A stretch of DNA of 64,000 nucleotides, from contig QZIZ01000019.1 in NCBI GenBank assembly GCA_003599195.1, positions 1 through 64,000 on the forward strand, read 5' to 3'. Numbering within the stretch: the stretch's first letter is position 1; every line of letters starts with the position of its first letter. The stretch is from Deltaproteobacteria bacterium. Lineage in GTDB: Bacteria; Desulfobacterota; Desulfobaccia; Desulfobaccales; 0-14-0-80-60-11. The translations under genes and the position numbers were made by a program. Positions 1-8,496 of the stretch are shown piece after piece. The notes below the pieces were generated by a model. The model had not been told where the DNA came from, searched no databases, and worked only from the letters and a program-made list of their open reading frames with translations.

Positions 1-37
1 CAAGAGCGCCCTCCGGCAATTCTTTGGGTTTCCGCAT
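1..37 (-). CDS. N-terminal fragment of an unrecognised protein running off the window edge
   Basis: Only the first 12 codons are inside the window (MRKPKELPEGAL). On the minus strand the ATG is preceded by a good ribosome binding site (AAAGGAGA about 6 bases upstream) and an AT-rich leader, so this is very probably a real gene start. It is divergent from the metal-efflux operon, so a regulator of that operon is possible, but the fragment is too short to assign any family. Confidence 0.5.
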   Translation of the reverse strand, partial: MRKPKELPEGAL

Positions 38-354
38 GCCCTTCTCCTTTCAGAGAAAAGCATATCATAAGTTGTCAATAGACTGCAACTTGGTATTATA
101 AGTTCTTCCAGCCGCCAATTTCCATTATTGGTATTGAAATTTGCTTCAGCATGTATTAAGCCCAAACAAAAGCCCCGACTGGTTTAATGAGTGCCTTGCC
201 GAAGAGGTGATCGGAAGGATATGATATGGAACTATGATAACCTTATCGAATTTCATTTTTTTAGATATATGCTGTTGATAGAGAGCAGTTATCATCTATT
301 CAAGGGAACCTGACCAGTTGATTTAAAGGGCCGGGCAAGGTATATTGTCAATCA
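38..354. other. Divergent intergenic region with a 6-bp inverted repeat
   Basis: This AT-rich stretch of about 317 bases separates the leftward edge gene from the efflux operon. An inverted repeat AAGTTG/CAACTT (69-74 and 86-91, 11-base spacer) lies just upstream of the leftward gene. On the minus strand TTGCAG and TATGCT stand 18 bases apart around it, so it could be an operator overlapping a promoter. I see no clear promoter for the efflux operon and no small gene. Confidence 0.35.
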
Positions 355-639
355 ATGTCTCGGAAGGTTCGTTTTTGCCTCTTTTGGCTGATCATCATCT
401 GGGTCGCCATATTGCCCGCGCTGGCCTTGGCGGCCGCGGAGCCCTGCCATGCGGATTCAGGCCTGGGGCACGATTTTGGCTGCAACAGCGCCTGTGTTTG
501 TGCCTGCCATCTGCCATCCCTTTGCATCCAAAGCAGCTACGTTCCCGTGCCTCAACCCGAAACTCTTCTGAACACCCCCGATTATCAATTCCCCCTTCAA
601 CTTTTAGAGTACCGCATTTTCCGTCCGCCCCAAGTTTGA
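355..639 (+). CDS. Small exported Cys/His-rich protein at the head of the efflux operon
   Basis: The 94-residue product starts with basic residues and a long hydrophobic stretch ending in ALALAAA, a good Sec signal peptide with cleavage near residue 28. The mature part has Cys and His residues (EPCH, GCNSACVCACH) and ends in a Pro-rich segment. This composition suits a periplasmic metal-binding protein, and short Cys/His exported proteins often precede CusC-type genes. The overlapping ORF at 345 is another frame without these properties. The upstream Shine-Dalgarno is weak (AAGG, 14 bases away). No specific family is recognised. Confidence 0.6.
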   Translation: MSRKVRFCLFWLIIIWVAILPALALAAAEPCHADSGLGHDFGCNSACVCACHLPSLCIQSSYVPVPQPETLLNTPDYQFPLQLLEYRIFRPPQV

Positions 640-713
640 CCCCTTTTGCCCAATTCTTAATTTAAGAATCATCCCCAATCTATTTCCCTAATTTTCTGTG
701 GCGGAGGTGTGTC

Positions 714-1949
714 TTGCGTCTCAAGAGGATACCCGTCTTGGCGCTATCTTGCGTGCTTTTCCTGGCGCATGGTTCCTGGGCCGCGGCAGCGCGCCCTTAT
801 TCCTTAAAGGATTTGGAAGAACTTGCTCTCAAAGTTCACCCCGGCCTGCAAAAGGCCCGGGAAGAGGTGCGGAAGAACGAAGCGGAACTGCGCATTGCCA
901 AACAATATCCCAACCCCCAGGTGGAAGGCACCGTGTCCCGGGAAAGAGAGATTCCGGGGCCTGAAACCGGCGTGGGTTATACGGTGGCGCTTTCCCAGAC
1001 TCTGGAATGGCCCGGGCGCCGGGCCCGGAGGCAAGAGGCCGCCCGCTTCGGGATAGACAGCGCCCGGAAGTTGGTGACCAACGAAGAACTTAACGTCATC
1101 GCCAAGTTGCGGGAGCTCTTCTACCGGGTGCTGGCCGACGAGCAATTCGTCAAGGTAGCCAAAGAAAACCTTGATTCTGCCAAACAGCTCCTCGAGCTGA
1201 TAGAGAAACGCGTCCGGTTAGGGGAGAGCCGCCAGATAGAGCTGATCAAAGCGCAAGTGGAATTCTACACCCTGGAACGGGAACATGAAAAGGCCGGGAC
1301 AACGCTCAGCGGGGACCGGCAGGTGCTGAACCGGTTTTTATTGGAAAATCTTCCTCCCGGTTTCACCGTAACCGGCAAGTTCACCGCCCTGGATGAGGCC
1401 GTTCCCCTGCCGCGCTGGCGCGAGGCGGCGCTGGCGGCCCATCCCCTGCTGGCCGCCCAAAACTCCGCTCTGCGCCAGGCTGAGAGCGCGTTGAGCGCCG
1501 AGAGGCAGGCTTGGATGCCGGATGTGACCGTGAAAGCATTCCACAATAAAGATATTGACCTGAGCGCCACGGGCGGCGGCATCTCCATCCCCCTGCCCCT
1601 GTGGAACCGCAAGGGCGGCGAAGTGGATAAGGCCGCGGCCTCCAGGCGGCAGGCCGAAGCCGACCTCAACCTCACCCGCCAGGAATTGGAGACCAAGCTG
1701 GCGGCCCAATACAGCCTCTATATGGTGGCCCGGCGCCAGGTGGAGTCTTTCCAAAAGAACCTTCTGCCCCAGGCGGCGGAATCGCTGCGATTGGCCGAAT
1801 TCACCTACCGCCAGGGAGAGACGGGGCTGCTGGACCTTTTGGATTCCCGCCGCGTTTACCGGGCCACGGAGCAGGATTATTACAAGGCTTTGTTGGAATA
1901 CTGGCTGGCCCGGGCGGAACTCTGGCGCATCACCGGGGGAGGTATCTAA
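714..1949 (+). CDS. cusC: TolC-family outer membrane channel of a heavy-metal RND efflux system
   Basis: Outer membrane channel of a tripartite pump. The 411-residue protein has a signal peptide (residues 1-24, ending AAAA) and the two long helical repeats of the OEP/TolC fold, with the usual start YSLKDLEELALKVHPGL and heptad-rich AEAD/AESLRLAE segments. The start is TTG, chosen because GGAGG lies 6 bases upstream and the signal peptide begins there. It is followed after 3 bases by the adaptor gene, so the two are co-transcribed. Substrate (Cu/Ag or a divalent metal) cannot be read from this subunit. Confidence 0.9.
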   Translation: MRLKRIPVLALSCVLFLAHGSWAAAARPYSLKDLEELALKVHPGLQKAREEVRKNEAELRIAKQYPNPQVEGTVSREREIPGPETGVGYTVALSQTLEWPGRRARRQEAARFGIDSARKLVTNEELNVIAKLRELFYRVLADEQFVKVAKENLDSAKQLLELIEKRVRLGESRQIELIKAQVEFYTLEREHEKAGTTLSGDRQVLNRFLLENLPPGFTVTGKFTALDEAVPLPRWREAALAAHPLLAAQNSALRQAESALSAERQAWMPDVTVKAFHNKDIDLSATGGGISIPLPLWNRKGGEVDKAAASRRQAEADLNLTRQELETKLAAQYSLYMVARRQVESFQKNLLPQAAESLRLAEFTYRQGETGLLDLLDSRRVYRATEQDYYKALLEYWLARAELWRITGGGI

Positions 1950-1952
1950 ACC

Positions 1953-3359
1953 ATGATTCGCAATTTTTTTACTTTGAAGAAGATGATGATCGGCGTCCTG
2001 GCCCTGGCCGCGCTGGTGTGGTTTTCCTTGCCCGGGAGCGCGCAGAAAAAGAACCCGGATAAAGACCAGGGGCATGAGGGGCATCAGCATGAAAAACACG
2101 AACATGAAGCCCAAAAGGCCGGCGGCCTTAAGCACGATGATCACCCCACCGCGGGCCGTAAGGACGACGGCCGCAAGCACAATGATCACCCGGCCGCTGG
2201 CCAAAAACCCGGCGACCATAAGGAAGATGCCCATAAGCATGATGATCACCCGCATGGGGACCAGCCGCCGGGCCAGGTAAAGTTAAATCCTGAAGCAGTA
2301 AAAATGGCCAACCTCAAGGTGGAACCGGTTTCTGTCGGATCATTGGCTGACAGGGTACAGCTTACCGGCGAACTGGTTTTTAATGAGGAAAAAACAGCCC
2401 GGGTGAGCTCCCGCCTGGCTGGCCGGGTGGTCAAAATTAACGCCGACTACGGGGCCGAATTGAAAAAGGGCGACGCCCTGGCCGTCATCGATAGCCTGGA
2501 GTTGGGCCAGGCTCAAAACGCCTTCCTCCAGGCTGCGGCCAGCTACCGGGTGGCCCAAAAAGCTTACGAACGCGCCCGTCTGTTGTGGCAGGAAAAGGCC
2601 ATCAGCCAGGCGGAGTTCCAGGAGCGCCAGGCCAAATTTGAACTGGCCGCCTCGGAGCGGGATTATGCCGAGAACCGGCTGCATCTCATGGGATTAACCG
2701 ACCCCGATATAGCCCGGTTGCTCCGGGGCGGGCAAAAGCGCAAAGGACCCAGCTTCCACGCCGAAGTGGATTCCACCTTCTATCTGCGCTCTCCCATCGC
2801 CGGGCGGGTGGTGGACCGCAAGGTGACCCCCGGCCTGGTGGTCAAGCCGGAAGAAGAGCTTTTCGTCATCGCCGACACCGCCACCCTGTGGTGCTTCGTC
2901 CAGGTCCCGGAGAAGGACCTGTCCCTGGTCAAAACCGGTTCTCCCGTAATTATCAGGGTCAGTTCCCTGCCCCAGGAAGAGTATTCCGGCGCCATCGACT
3001 ATATTGCCGCCATGGTGGAAAAGGCCACCCGCATGACCCGGGCCCGCGTCAAGGTGGATAACCTCAAGGGCGAACTGAAAGCCGGGATGTTCGCCACCAT
3101 CAAGGTGTCCTCCGGCTCCCGGATGGCCCTCAATGTGCCCCAAACCGCAGTGGTGGGCTCCGGCGCCGAACCATACGTCTTTGTGGAACAGGAGCCAGGC
3201 CTGTATTTAAAACGCGTCATCAAGCCCGGCCTGAAAGCGGACGGCCGGGTGGAAGCGCTGGAGGGCCTTAAGGAAGGCGAACGAGTGGTAGTGCAAGGCG
3301 CGTTCACCCTCAAATCCGAACTGGAGAAAGAAGCCCTGGAGGGCGGACATGCTCATTGA
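1953..3359 (+). CDS. cusB: RND periplasmic adaptor (CusB/CzcB type) with a long His-rich N-terminus
   Basis: Membrane-fusion protein joining the inner-membrane pump to the outer-membrane channel. The 468-residue protein has an N-terminal hydrophobic anchor (about residues 9-29), then some 75 residues very rich in His and Asp with repeats of the form KHDDHP, then the lipoyl/barrel-sandwich and alpha-hairpin region (AGRVVKINADYGAELKKGD) and a beta-barrel. The His-rich segment probably captures metal in the periplasm before handing it over. It overlaps the pump gene by 11 bases, which points to translational coupling. Confidence 0.93.
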   Translation: MIRNFFTLKKMMIGVLALAALVWFSLPGSAQKKNPDKDQGHEGHQHEKHEHEAQKAGGLKHDDHPTAGRKDDGRKHNDHPAAGQKPGDHKEDAHKHDDHPHGDQPPGQVKLNPEAVKMANLKVEPVSVGSLADRVQLTGELVFNEEKTARVSSRLAGRVVKINADYGAELKKGDALAVIDSLELGQAQNAFLQAAASYRVAQKAYERARLLWQEKAISQAEFQERQAKFELAASERDYAENRLHLMGLTDPDIARLLRGGQKRKGPSFHAEVDSTFYLRSPIAGRVVDRKVTPGLVVKPEEELFVIADTATLWCFVQVPEKDLSLVKTGSPVIIRVSSLPQEEYSGAIDYIAAMVEKATRMTRARVKVDNLKGELKAGMFATIKVSSGSRMALNVPQTAVVGSGAEPYVFVEQEPGLYLKRVIKPGLKADGRVEALEGLKEGERVVVQGAFTLKSELEKEALEGGHAH

Positions 3360-6300
3360 AAAAATCATTCAAAGCTGCCTCCGCCACCGCTTTCTGATAC
3401 TCGTTTTCCTGGCAGGTCTGGTGGGCTACGGGTCCTACGCCGCCTTCAAGTTGCCGGTGGACGCCTTTCCCGATGTCACCAACATCCAGGTGCAGGTCAT
3501 TACTACCTGGCCCGGCATGTCCCCCGTGGAAGTGGAAAAGCAGGTCACCTTCCCCATCGAAGTGACGATGGCGGGTCTGCCGGACATGGTGGAACTGCGC
3601 TCACTTTCCAAGTTCGGCCTGTCTATGGTGACCATCGTTTTTGAGGATAAAGTGGACATCTATTTTGCCCGGCAATTGGTGCTGGAGAGGCTGATCGAAG
3701 CGAAGGAAAAGCTGCCCAAGGGGGCTGACCCGGTTCTTGGCCCCATCTCCACCGGCCTGGGGGAGATATACCAGTACACCCTGGAAGAACCCCAGGCCCC
3801 GCCCTTAACATCGCCCCGGGAAGAAGAACTGCGCCTGATGCGCCTGCGCACCGTGCAGGACAGCATCGTCCGGCCGCTGTTGAAGACCGTGCCCGGGGTG
3901 ACGGAGGTCAATTCTTTCGGGGGATTTGTGCGCCAATATCAGGTGAACGTCGATCCCGACCGGCTGGCCAAGTATGATCTTTCCCTGCGGCAGGTGTTCA
4001 ATGCCCTGGCGGCGAACAACGCCAACGCCGGCGGCAACCTCTTGGAGCAGGGCAGCGAACAGGCCATGGTCCGGGGCATCGGCCTGATGCAAAGCCGGGA
4101 GGACATCGAGGAGGTGCTGCTCAAGGAAGTGGACGGCGCCCCGGTGCTGGTCCGGGATGTGGCCGTCATTGAAGAAGGCCCGGCTACCCGCTGGGGCGCG
4201 ACGGTGAAGGACGGCAAGCAAGAGGCCGTGGTGGGCATTGTCCTCATGATTAAGGGAGGGAGCGGCCGGGAGGTGGTGGCCGCGGTCAAAAAGAAAGTAG
4301 AGGAAATAAACCAGGGCGGCATCCTCCCCGGCGGCATCAAGCTGGAGGCTTTCTATGACCGCACCGGCCTGGTGCGGGATTGCATTACCACCGTCAGCAA
4401 GGCCCTCGCCGAAGGGGTGGTCCTGGTCATTCTGGTGGTTTTCCTGTTTCTCCGCAGTCTCCAGGGGGCCGCGGTCATCGCCCTGACGCTGCCTTTGGCC
4501 GCGCTGGTGACCTTCATTGTCATGCGCTGGACGGGGCTTACCGCCAATCTCATGACCTTCGGCGGCCTGGCCATTTCCATCGGTATGATCGTGGATGCGG
4601 CAGTCATCCAGGTGGAAAACGTCATGCACCACCTGGGAGAGCCTTACAACGGCCGGGGCTTTATGCGCACCGTGCTGGAGGCCGTGCTGGAGGTGCGCAA
4701 ACCGAGTCTCTTCGGAGAATTGATCATCGCCATCACCTTCCTGCCCATCATGACCCTGCAGGGCATGGAGGGAAAGATGTTTGCGCCGCTGGCCTTTACC
4801 GTGGCCATTGCGCTGCTGGCCTCCCTGGTCCTGTCCATCGTCGCGGTGCCGGCGCTCTGCTCTTACCTGCTCAAGCCGGGAGTGGAGCGGGAAAGCCTGC
4901 TTCTCAAGTGGGCCCGGCGCCTGTACCGGCTTTCCCTGGCTTGGGCCTTGGGCCATCGCCGCCTGGTAGTGCTGGGGGCCGCGGGGTTGCTGCTCTTTTC
5001 CCTGGCCATGGCGCCGTTTCTGGGCACGGAATTCATCCCCAGGATGGATGAAGGCTATCTCACGCCCCAGGTCATCCGGCTCCCCTCCGTGTCTTTGAGC
5101 CAATCAGTGGAAATCGAGCGCCAGGCCCAACAAGTGATGATGCAGTTCCCCGAAGTGGCCGCGGTGGTCTCCAAGATCGGCGCCGCGGAAATTGCCACCG
5201 ATCCCATGGGGCCGAACATCAGCGACCCCATGGTGGCGCTCAAACCCCGGTCGGAATGGAAGACCGTGGGCACCACCGAAGAACTGGTGGACAAGATGCG
5301 GGCCGAACTGGCCAAGATACCCGGCATCGGCCTTAACTTCTCCCAGCCCATCGCACTCAGGGTGGATGAGCTTATCTCCGGGGTCAAGTCCCAGGTGGCG
5401 GTGAAGATTTTCGGCGATGACATGGCAATCCTGTTGCGCAAAGGCGAGGACGCGGGCCGCCTGCTGAAGGGGATCAAGGGGGTCACCGATCTGCGCGTGG
5501 AACAGGTGGCGGGCCAGCCTTACCTGAACATCAAAATCGATCGCCGGAAAATTGCCCGCTATGGCATCAACGTGGCCGATATCCAGGAGATCATTGAAAC
5601 CGCGGTGGGCGGCAAGGTAGCCACCGAGATCCAGGAGGGCCAACTGCGGGTGGGCGTCCAGGTGCGCTTCCCGGAAGAACGGCGCAATAGCGTCCAAGCC
5701 ATTGGCAACATCCTGGTGGAGGCCTCGGGTGGCCGCCGCATCCCCCTGGCCGATTTAGCGACGATCACGGAGGAAGAGGGCCCGGTCCAGATCAGCCGGG
5801 ATGACGCGCACCGCCGCATCGTGGTGGAATTCAACGTGGAAGGCCGGGACATCGGCGGCCTGGTGGCCGAGGCCCAGAACCTCCTCTCGGCCCGCTTGAG
5901 CCTGCCTCCCGGTTATTACCTCACCTGGGGCGGGGCCTTTGAGAACCAGGAGCGGGCCATGCGCCGCCTCCTGCTCATTGTCCCGGTGACCATCGCCATT
6001 ATCTTCCTGCTCCTGTTTATGACCTTTAACTCGGTGCGCTATGCCGCGCTCATCATCCTGAACCTGCCTTTGGCCCTCATCGGCGGCATCCTGGGCCTGC
6101 TCCTTACCGGCCTCTACCTGAGCGTCCCGGCCTCGGTGGGTTTCATCGCCCTCTTCGGCGTGGCGGTGTTGAACGGCGTGGTTCTGGTCTCCCAGATCAA
6201 CCAGCTGCGGCAGGAGGGCCTGCCTTTGGAGGAGGCGGTTCAGGAGGGCTGCAACCGGCGGCTGCGCCCGGTCTTAATGACCGCCCTGGTGGCTATCCTG

Positions 6301-6459
6301 GGATTGATCCCTCTGCTCTTCGCCACCGGCCCCGGTTCGGAGGTGCAGCGGCCCCTGGCGGTGGTGGTGGTTTTCGGCCTGTTCACTTCCACCCTGTTGA
6401 CCCTGATCGTCCTGCCAGTGTTGTACGGTAGATTTGCCGAACGTCTGCCGGAGATTTAG
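3349..6459 (+). CDS. cusA: Heavy-metal RND efflux pump (CusA/CzcA family, HME-RND)
   Basis: Proton-driven inner-membrane pump of 1036 residues, the usual length, with two halves of six membrane helices and two large periplasmic loops. The fourth helix reads SIGMIVDAAVIQVEN (around residue 407): the Asp and Glu of the proton relay are kept, but the first Asp of the CzcA signature (DFG..VDG) is Ser. That is closer to Cus-type and HME3-type pumps than to Co/Zn/Cd CzcA. The start overlaps cusB. Monovalent copper/silver export is an inference; a divalent substrate is not excluded. Confidence 0.93.
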   Translation: MLIEKIIQSCLRHRFLILVFLAGLVGYGSYAAFKLPVDAFPDVTNIQVQVITTWPGMSPVEVEKQVTFPIEVTMAGLPDMVELRSLSKFGLSMVTIVFEDKVDIYFARQLVLERLIEAKEKLPKGADPVLGPISTGLGEIYQYTLEEPQAPPLTSPREEELRLMRLRTVQDSIVRPLLKTVPGVTEVNSFGGFVRQYQVNVDPDRLAKYDLSLRQVFNALAANNANAGGNLLEQGSEQAMVRGIGLMQSREDIEEVLLKEVDGAPVLVRDVAVIEEGPATRWGATVKDGKQEAVVGIVLMIKGGSGREVVAAVKKKVEEINQGGILPGGIKLEAFYDRTGLVRDCITTVSKALAEGVVLVILVVFLFLRSLQGAAVIALTLPLAALVTFIVMRWTGLTANLMTFGGLAISIGMIVDAAVIQVENVMHHLGEPYNGRGFMRTVLEAVLEVRKPSLFGELIIAITFLPIMTLQGMEGKMFAPLAFTVAIALLASLVLSIVAVPALCSYLLKPGVERESLLLKWARRLYRLSLAWALGHRRLVVLGAAGLLLFSLAMAPFLGTEFIPRMDEGYLTPQVIRLPSVSLSQSVEIERQAQQVMMQFPEVAAVVSKIGAAEIATDPMGPNISDPMVALKPRSEWKTVGTTEELVDKMRAELAKIPGIGLNFSQPIALRVDELISGVKSQVAVKIFGDDMAILLRKGEDAGRLLKGIKGVTDLRVEQVAGQPYLNIKIDRRKIARYGINVADIQEIIETAVGGKVATEIQEGQLRVGVQVRFPEERRNSVQAIGNILVEASGGRRIPLADLATITEEEGPVQISRDDAHRRIVVEFNVEGRDIGGLVAEAQNLLSARLSLPPGYYLTWGGAFENQERAMRRLLLIVPVTIAIIFLLLFMTFNSVRYAALIILNLPLALIGGILGLLLTGLYLSVPASVGFIALFGVAVLNGVVLVSQINQLRQEGLPLEEAVQEGCNRRLRPVLMTALVAILGLIPLLFATGPGSEVQRPLAVVVVFGLFTSTLLTLIVLPVLYGRFAERLPEI

Positions 6460-6469
6460 GAGATTAACC

Positions 6470-6835
6470 ATGAAAGAAGTGAGAGCTTATATCCAGCCCT
6501 TCAAGCTTTCCAAGGTAACCAGCGCTTTGCAGAAAATTGCCGGTCTACCGGGCCTGAGCATGATGGAAGTCCAGGGGTTTGGCCGCGGCAAGGTTTTGGT
6601 GCCCGGAGACAAGATGGTTCGGGAATTTGTCCCCAAAGTGCGCCTGGAGATAGTGGTTAAAAACGAGCTGGTGGAGGAGGTAGTGGACGCCATTCAGAAG
6701 GCCGCGCACACCGGAAACCTTGGAGACGGGGTGATCTTCGTCTTGCCCGTGGAACAGGCGGTGCGTATCCGCACCGGCGAAAGGGATAGGGTGGCTATCA
6801 GGTCCCTGAAAAATGGGAAACAAGAAGAAGGCTGA
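6470..6835 (+). CDS. PII-like signal protein linked to a metal RND pump (PII-NG type)
   Basis: The 121-residue product has the GlnB fold signature (MKEVRAYIQPFKLSKVTSAL at the N-terminus, GDGVIFVLPVEQAVRIRTGE at the C-terminus). Its T-loop (GFGRGKVLVPGDKMVREF) lacks the Tyr that is uridylylated in GlnB/GlnK. A PII subgroup found beside CzcA/CusA-like genes has been called PII-NG, and this gene sits 10 bases after the pump, which fits. I start it at 6470 (TAGGAG upstream) rather than at the longer ORF start inside cusA. It probably modulates the transporter by binding nucleotide or metal; that is inference. Confidence 0.85.
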   Translation: MKEVRAYIQPFKLSKVTSALQKIAGLPGLSMMEVQGFGRGKVLVPGDKMVREFVPKVRLEIVVKNELVEEVVDAIQKAAHTGNLGDGVIFVLPVEQAVRIRTGERDRVAIRSLKNGKQEEG

Positions 6836-6906
6836 AGCTGAAACCACGCGCCATAAAGGAAACATCGTATTCCATCTTCTGCCCAAATTTTAAATTGGAG
6901 GAAAAT

Positions 6907-7389
6907 ATGACTTATTGGCGGTTGTTTAGCATGGCTATTTTTTCATGTTTCTTAATGGCTTGCAGCGCTCCCCTGCAGGAGCACAGCTACCTGAAAGATT
7001 ATGGCCATCAGGGGGGGAGGGGCCAGGGATTCCGCACCTTGCCTTACCGGGTCTCCCAGGAGGTTCATACCTGTGTGCCCGGGAAGTTCAGCGGGCGCAT
7101 CATCCGTCTCCGGGCGGAAACCTTCTCCCAGGATATGGAGCCGGGCTTGGCTATGGATGTGCAAACTCCGGACAAGGGCCTGGTGCACGTGCACCTGGGG
7201 CCTCTGTGGTTCCTGGAACGCCAGGAGGCCGATCTAAAGCCGGGAGACGAAGTGACTATCCAGGGTTTTTGCTATAAATTGGACGGCCAGGAAAGACTTC
7301 TGGCCGCCGAAGTCGCGCATAAGGACCACACCTTGGTATTGCGCGATCCCCAAGGCGTTCCCTATTGGGAGGCCTGGCGGAAACGTTAA
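6907..7389 (+). CDS. Predicted lipoprotein with an OB-fold-like domain
   Basis: The start at 6907 has GGAGG 6 bases upstream and gives a lipoprotein signal with lipobox LMAC at residues 15-18, so the mature protein of about 143 residues should be membrane-anchored. The body (GKFSGRIIRLRAETF..., LKPGDEVTIQGFCYKL, LVLRDPQGVPYWEAW) looks like a small beta-barrel nucleic-acid/oligomer-binding type fold as in exported OB-fold proteins. It is last in the efflux operon. Function unknown; a role in metal handling is suggested only by position. Confidence 0.7.
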   Translation: MTYWRLFSMAIFSCFLMACSAPLQEHSYLKDYGHQGGRGQGFRTLPYRVSQEVHTCVPGKFSGRIIRLRAETFSQDMEPGLAMDVQTPDKGLVHVHLGPLWFLERQEADLKPGDEVTIQGFCYKLDGQERLLAAEVAHKDHTLVLRDPQGVPYWEAWRKR

Positions 7390-7430
7390 GGCAACGCCAG
7401 GCGCTGAGGCTGAAGTGGCTTAAATGTGGC

Positions 7431-7464
7431 GAGCCAAGGTGTTATTTTGATACTTCCTTGGCTC
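7431..7464. terminator. Hairpin after the efflux operon
   Basis: A perfect 9-bp inverted repeat (GAGCCAAGG / CCTTGGCTC) with a 16-base loop lies 42 bases after the lipoprotein stop. There is no T-tract after it, so it would be a weak or factor-assisted terminator, or an RNA-stabilising hairpin. Confidence 0.35.
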
Positions 7465-7716
7465 ACCATAGATAAGGCCACCCATTCCGTCTCTTTGGGA
7501 AGGGCGACGAGTTGGCGCACCAGTCTTTGGAACTGCTCTCTTTCCACTAAATTATTACCCCTTGCATGTCGAACTTACCGTCGGCGCCGGATGTGATCCT
7601 CTCAATTAATTTGAATTAATAATCAGTCTTGGAAGAGAGAACCAACTATCCAATCAATTCCCGATAATTCTGATTTCAGCATTTGGCGGACATCTGGCGC
7701 AGCCGGCCAATGCTGG
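7465..7716. other. Non-coding stretch with no recognisable gene
   Basis: Together with 7918-8169 this flanks the RadC remnant. It is more AT-rich than its neighbours, and no ORF with a credible start or family resemblance is visible. It looks like decayed sequence. Confidence 0.4.
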
Positions 7717-7917
7717 TTATTTTGCCAGGGCCACCTTGGGAGAGCCAGGCTTGCACCTTCTGTGCACATAGCCCACCCAGAACGGATAGGCGATGGCTTC
7801 GGCAGAACGCCCGCTAATTCCAGGCGAGATTAAAATTGCCAGGAGTTCCTTCTCGGTCAAACTCGCCGGCCCCGATTCTCGAAGTTTTCCCCCAGGATGA
7901 CGCCATTGCGTGGACAT
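7717..7917 (-). pseudogene. Remnant of a RadC/UPF0758-type protein
   Basis: The first 43 residues (HPGGKLRESGPASLTEKELLAILIS..GRSAEAIA) match the start of RadC-family proteins, whose N-terminal helix-hairpin-helix normally reads P..KL...G...L.D.ELLAILL..G..G.SA..LA. After that the reading becomes unlike RadC and stops at residue 66, whereas a full protein has about 220 residues and a C-terminal JAB1-like metal site. The rest is missing or frame-disrupted, so this is probably a decayed fragment. Confidence 0.5.
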
Positions 7918-8169
7918 AGTCTGATTAAGCCCTCACATGGGCATTATGCCATGGCAGAAATAATTGTTTAAGCAGTTTTTGAAAGGAAGGAATCAAGCCG
8001 TGTGAGGATCGTTTTGATGAGTGCGAATTTGCCGCGGAACCTTGATTACAAATTTAAATAAAAATGCAATCGTCAAAAAAAATGGGCCAGACTCGAAGAC
8101 TGACCCTGTTCTGACCCTAATTTTTTAAGACCAACTAAATTATAACAGGCTGAATTAATTACATTATTC

Positions 8170-8246
8170 TGGGGTGAGCGACGGGACTTGAACCCGCGAC
8201 CACCAGGGCCACAACCTGGTGCTCTGCCGTCTGAGCTACGCCCACC
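8170..8246 (-). tRNA. tRNA-His (anticodon GTG) with encoded CCA
   Basis: Read on the minus strand this folds as a complete tRNA: 7-bp acceptor stem GTGGGCG/CGCTCAC with the extra 5' G typical of tRNA-His pairing with C73, a D arm (GCTCAGACGGCAGAGC), an anticodon stem CCAGG/CCTGG around loop TTGTGGC (anticodon GTG), and a T arm GCGGG-TTCAAGT-CCCGT. The 3' CCA is encoded. The ORF at 8073-8285 across it is spurious. Confidence 0.95.
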
Positions 8247-8335
8247 ACATGCTATTTCCTTACCATAAATACCTTGCAGCCGCAAGGCATGGGCAGCAGG
8301 GGATTATTTGTAGAGATAAGGCTGATCGATAAAAG

Positions 8336-8428
8336 GCGGGGGCGAAAAGGTGAAAAGGGAAAGAGGGGAAAAGAAAAAAATAGCTTCCACCGTCCCTTTC
8401 CCCTTTTTACCTTTTCACCTTTTCCGCC
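8336..8428. repeat. Purine/pyrimidine inverted repeat, family D (copy 1)
   Basis: A left arm built of GAAAAGG/TGAAAAGG units is matched by a right arm of CCTTTTCACCTTTTCC units about 20 bases later, giving a long imperfect hairpin. A second copy of the same family lies at 47973-48075. It falls between tRNA-His and the radical SAM gene. ORFs across it are artefacts of low complexity. Confidence 0.7.
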
Positions 8429-8496
8429 TTCCTTTTCCACTCTTCTTTACATCCGCAGCCGGAGGATATATAAAGCATTCAGTGCAAGGAGGAAAT

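Noticed and set aside
345-665. 106-residue ORF overlapping the small exported protein
   Set aside because: Another frame; it has no signal peptide, and the frame at 355 has one plus a Cys/His pattern.
3805-5103. 432-residue minus-strand ORF inside cusA
   Set aside because: Low-complexity antisense frame of the pump gene with no start signal.
8073-8285. 70-residue ORF over tRNA-His
   Set aside because: The sequence is a complete tRNA.
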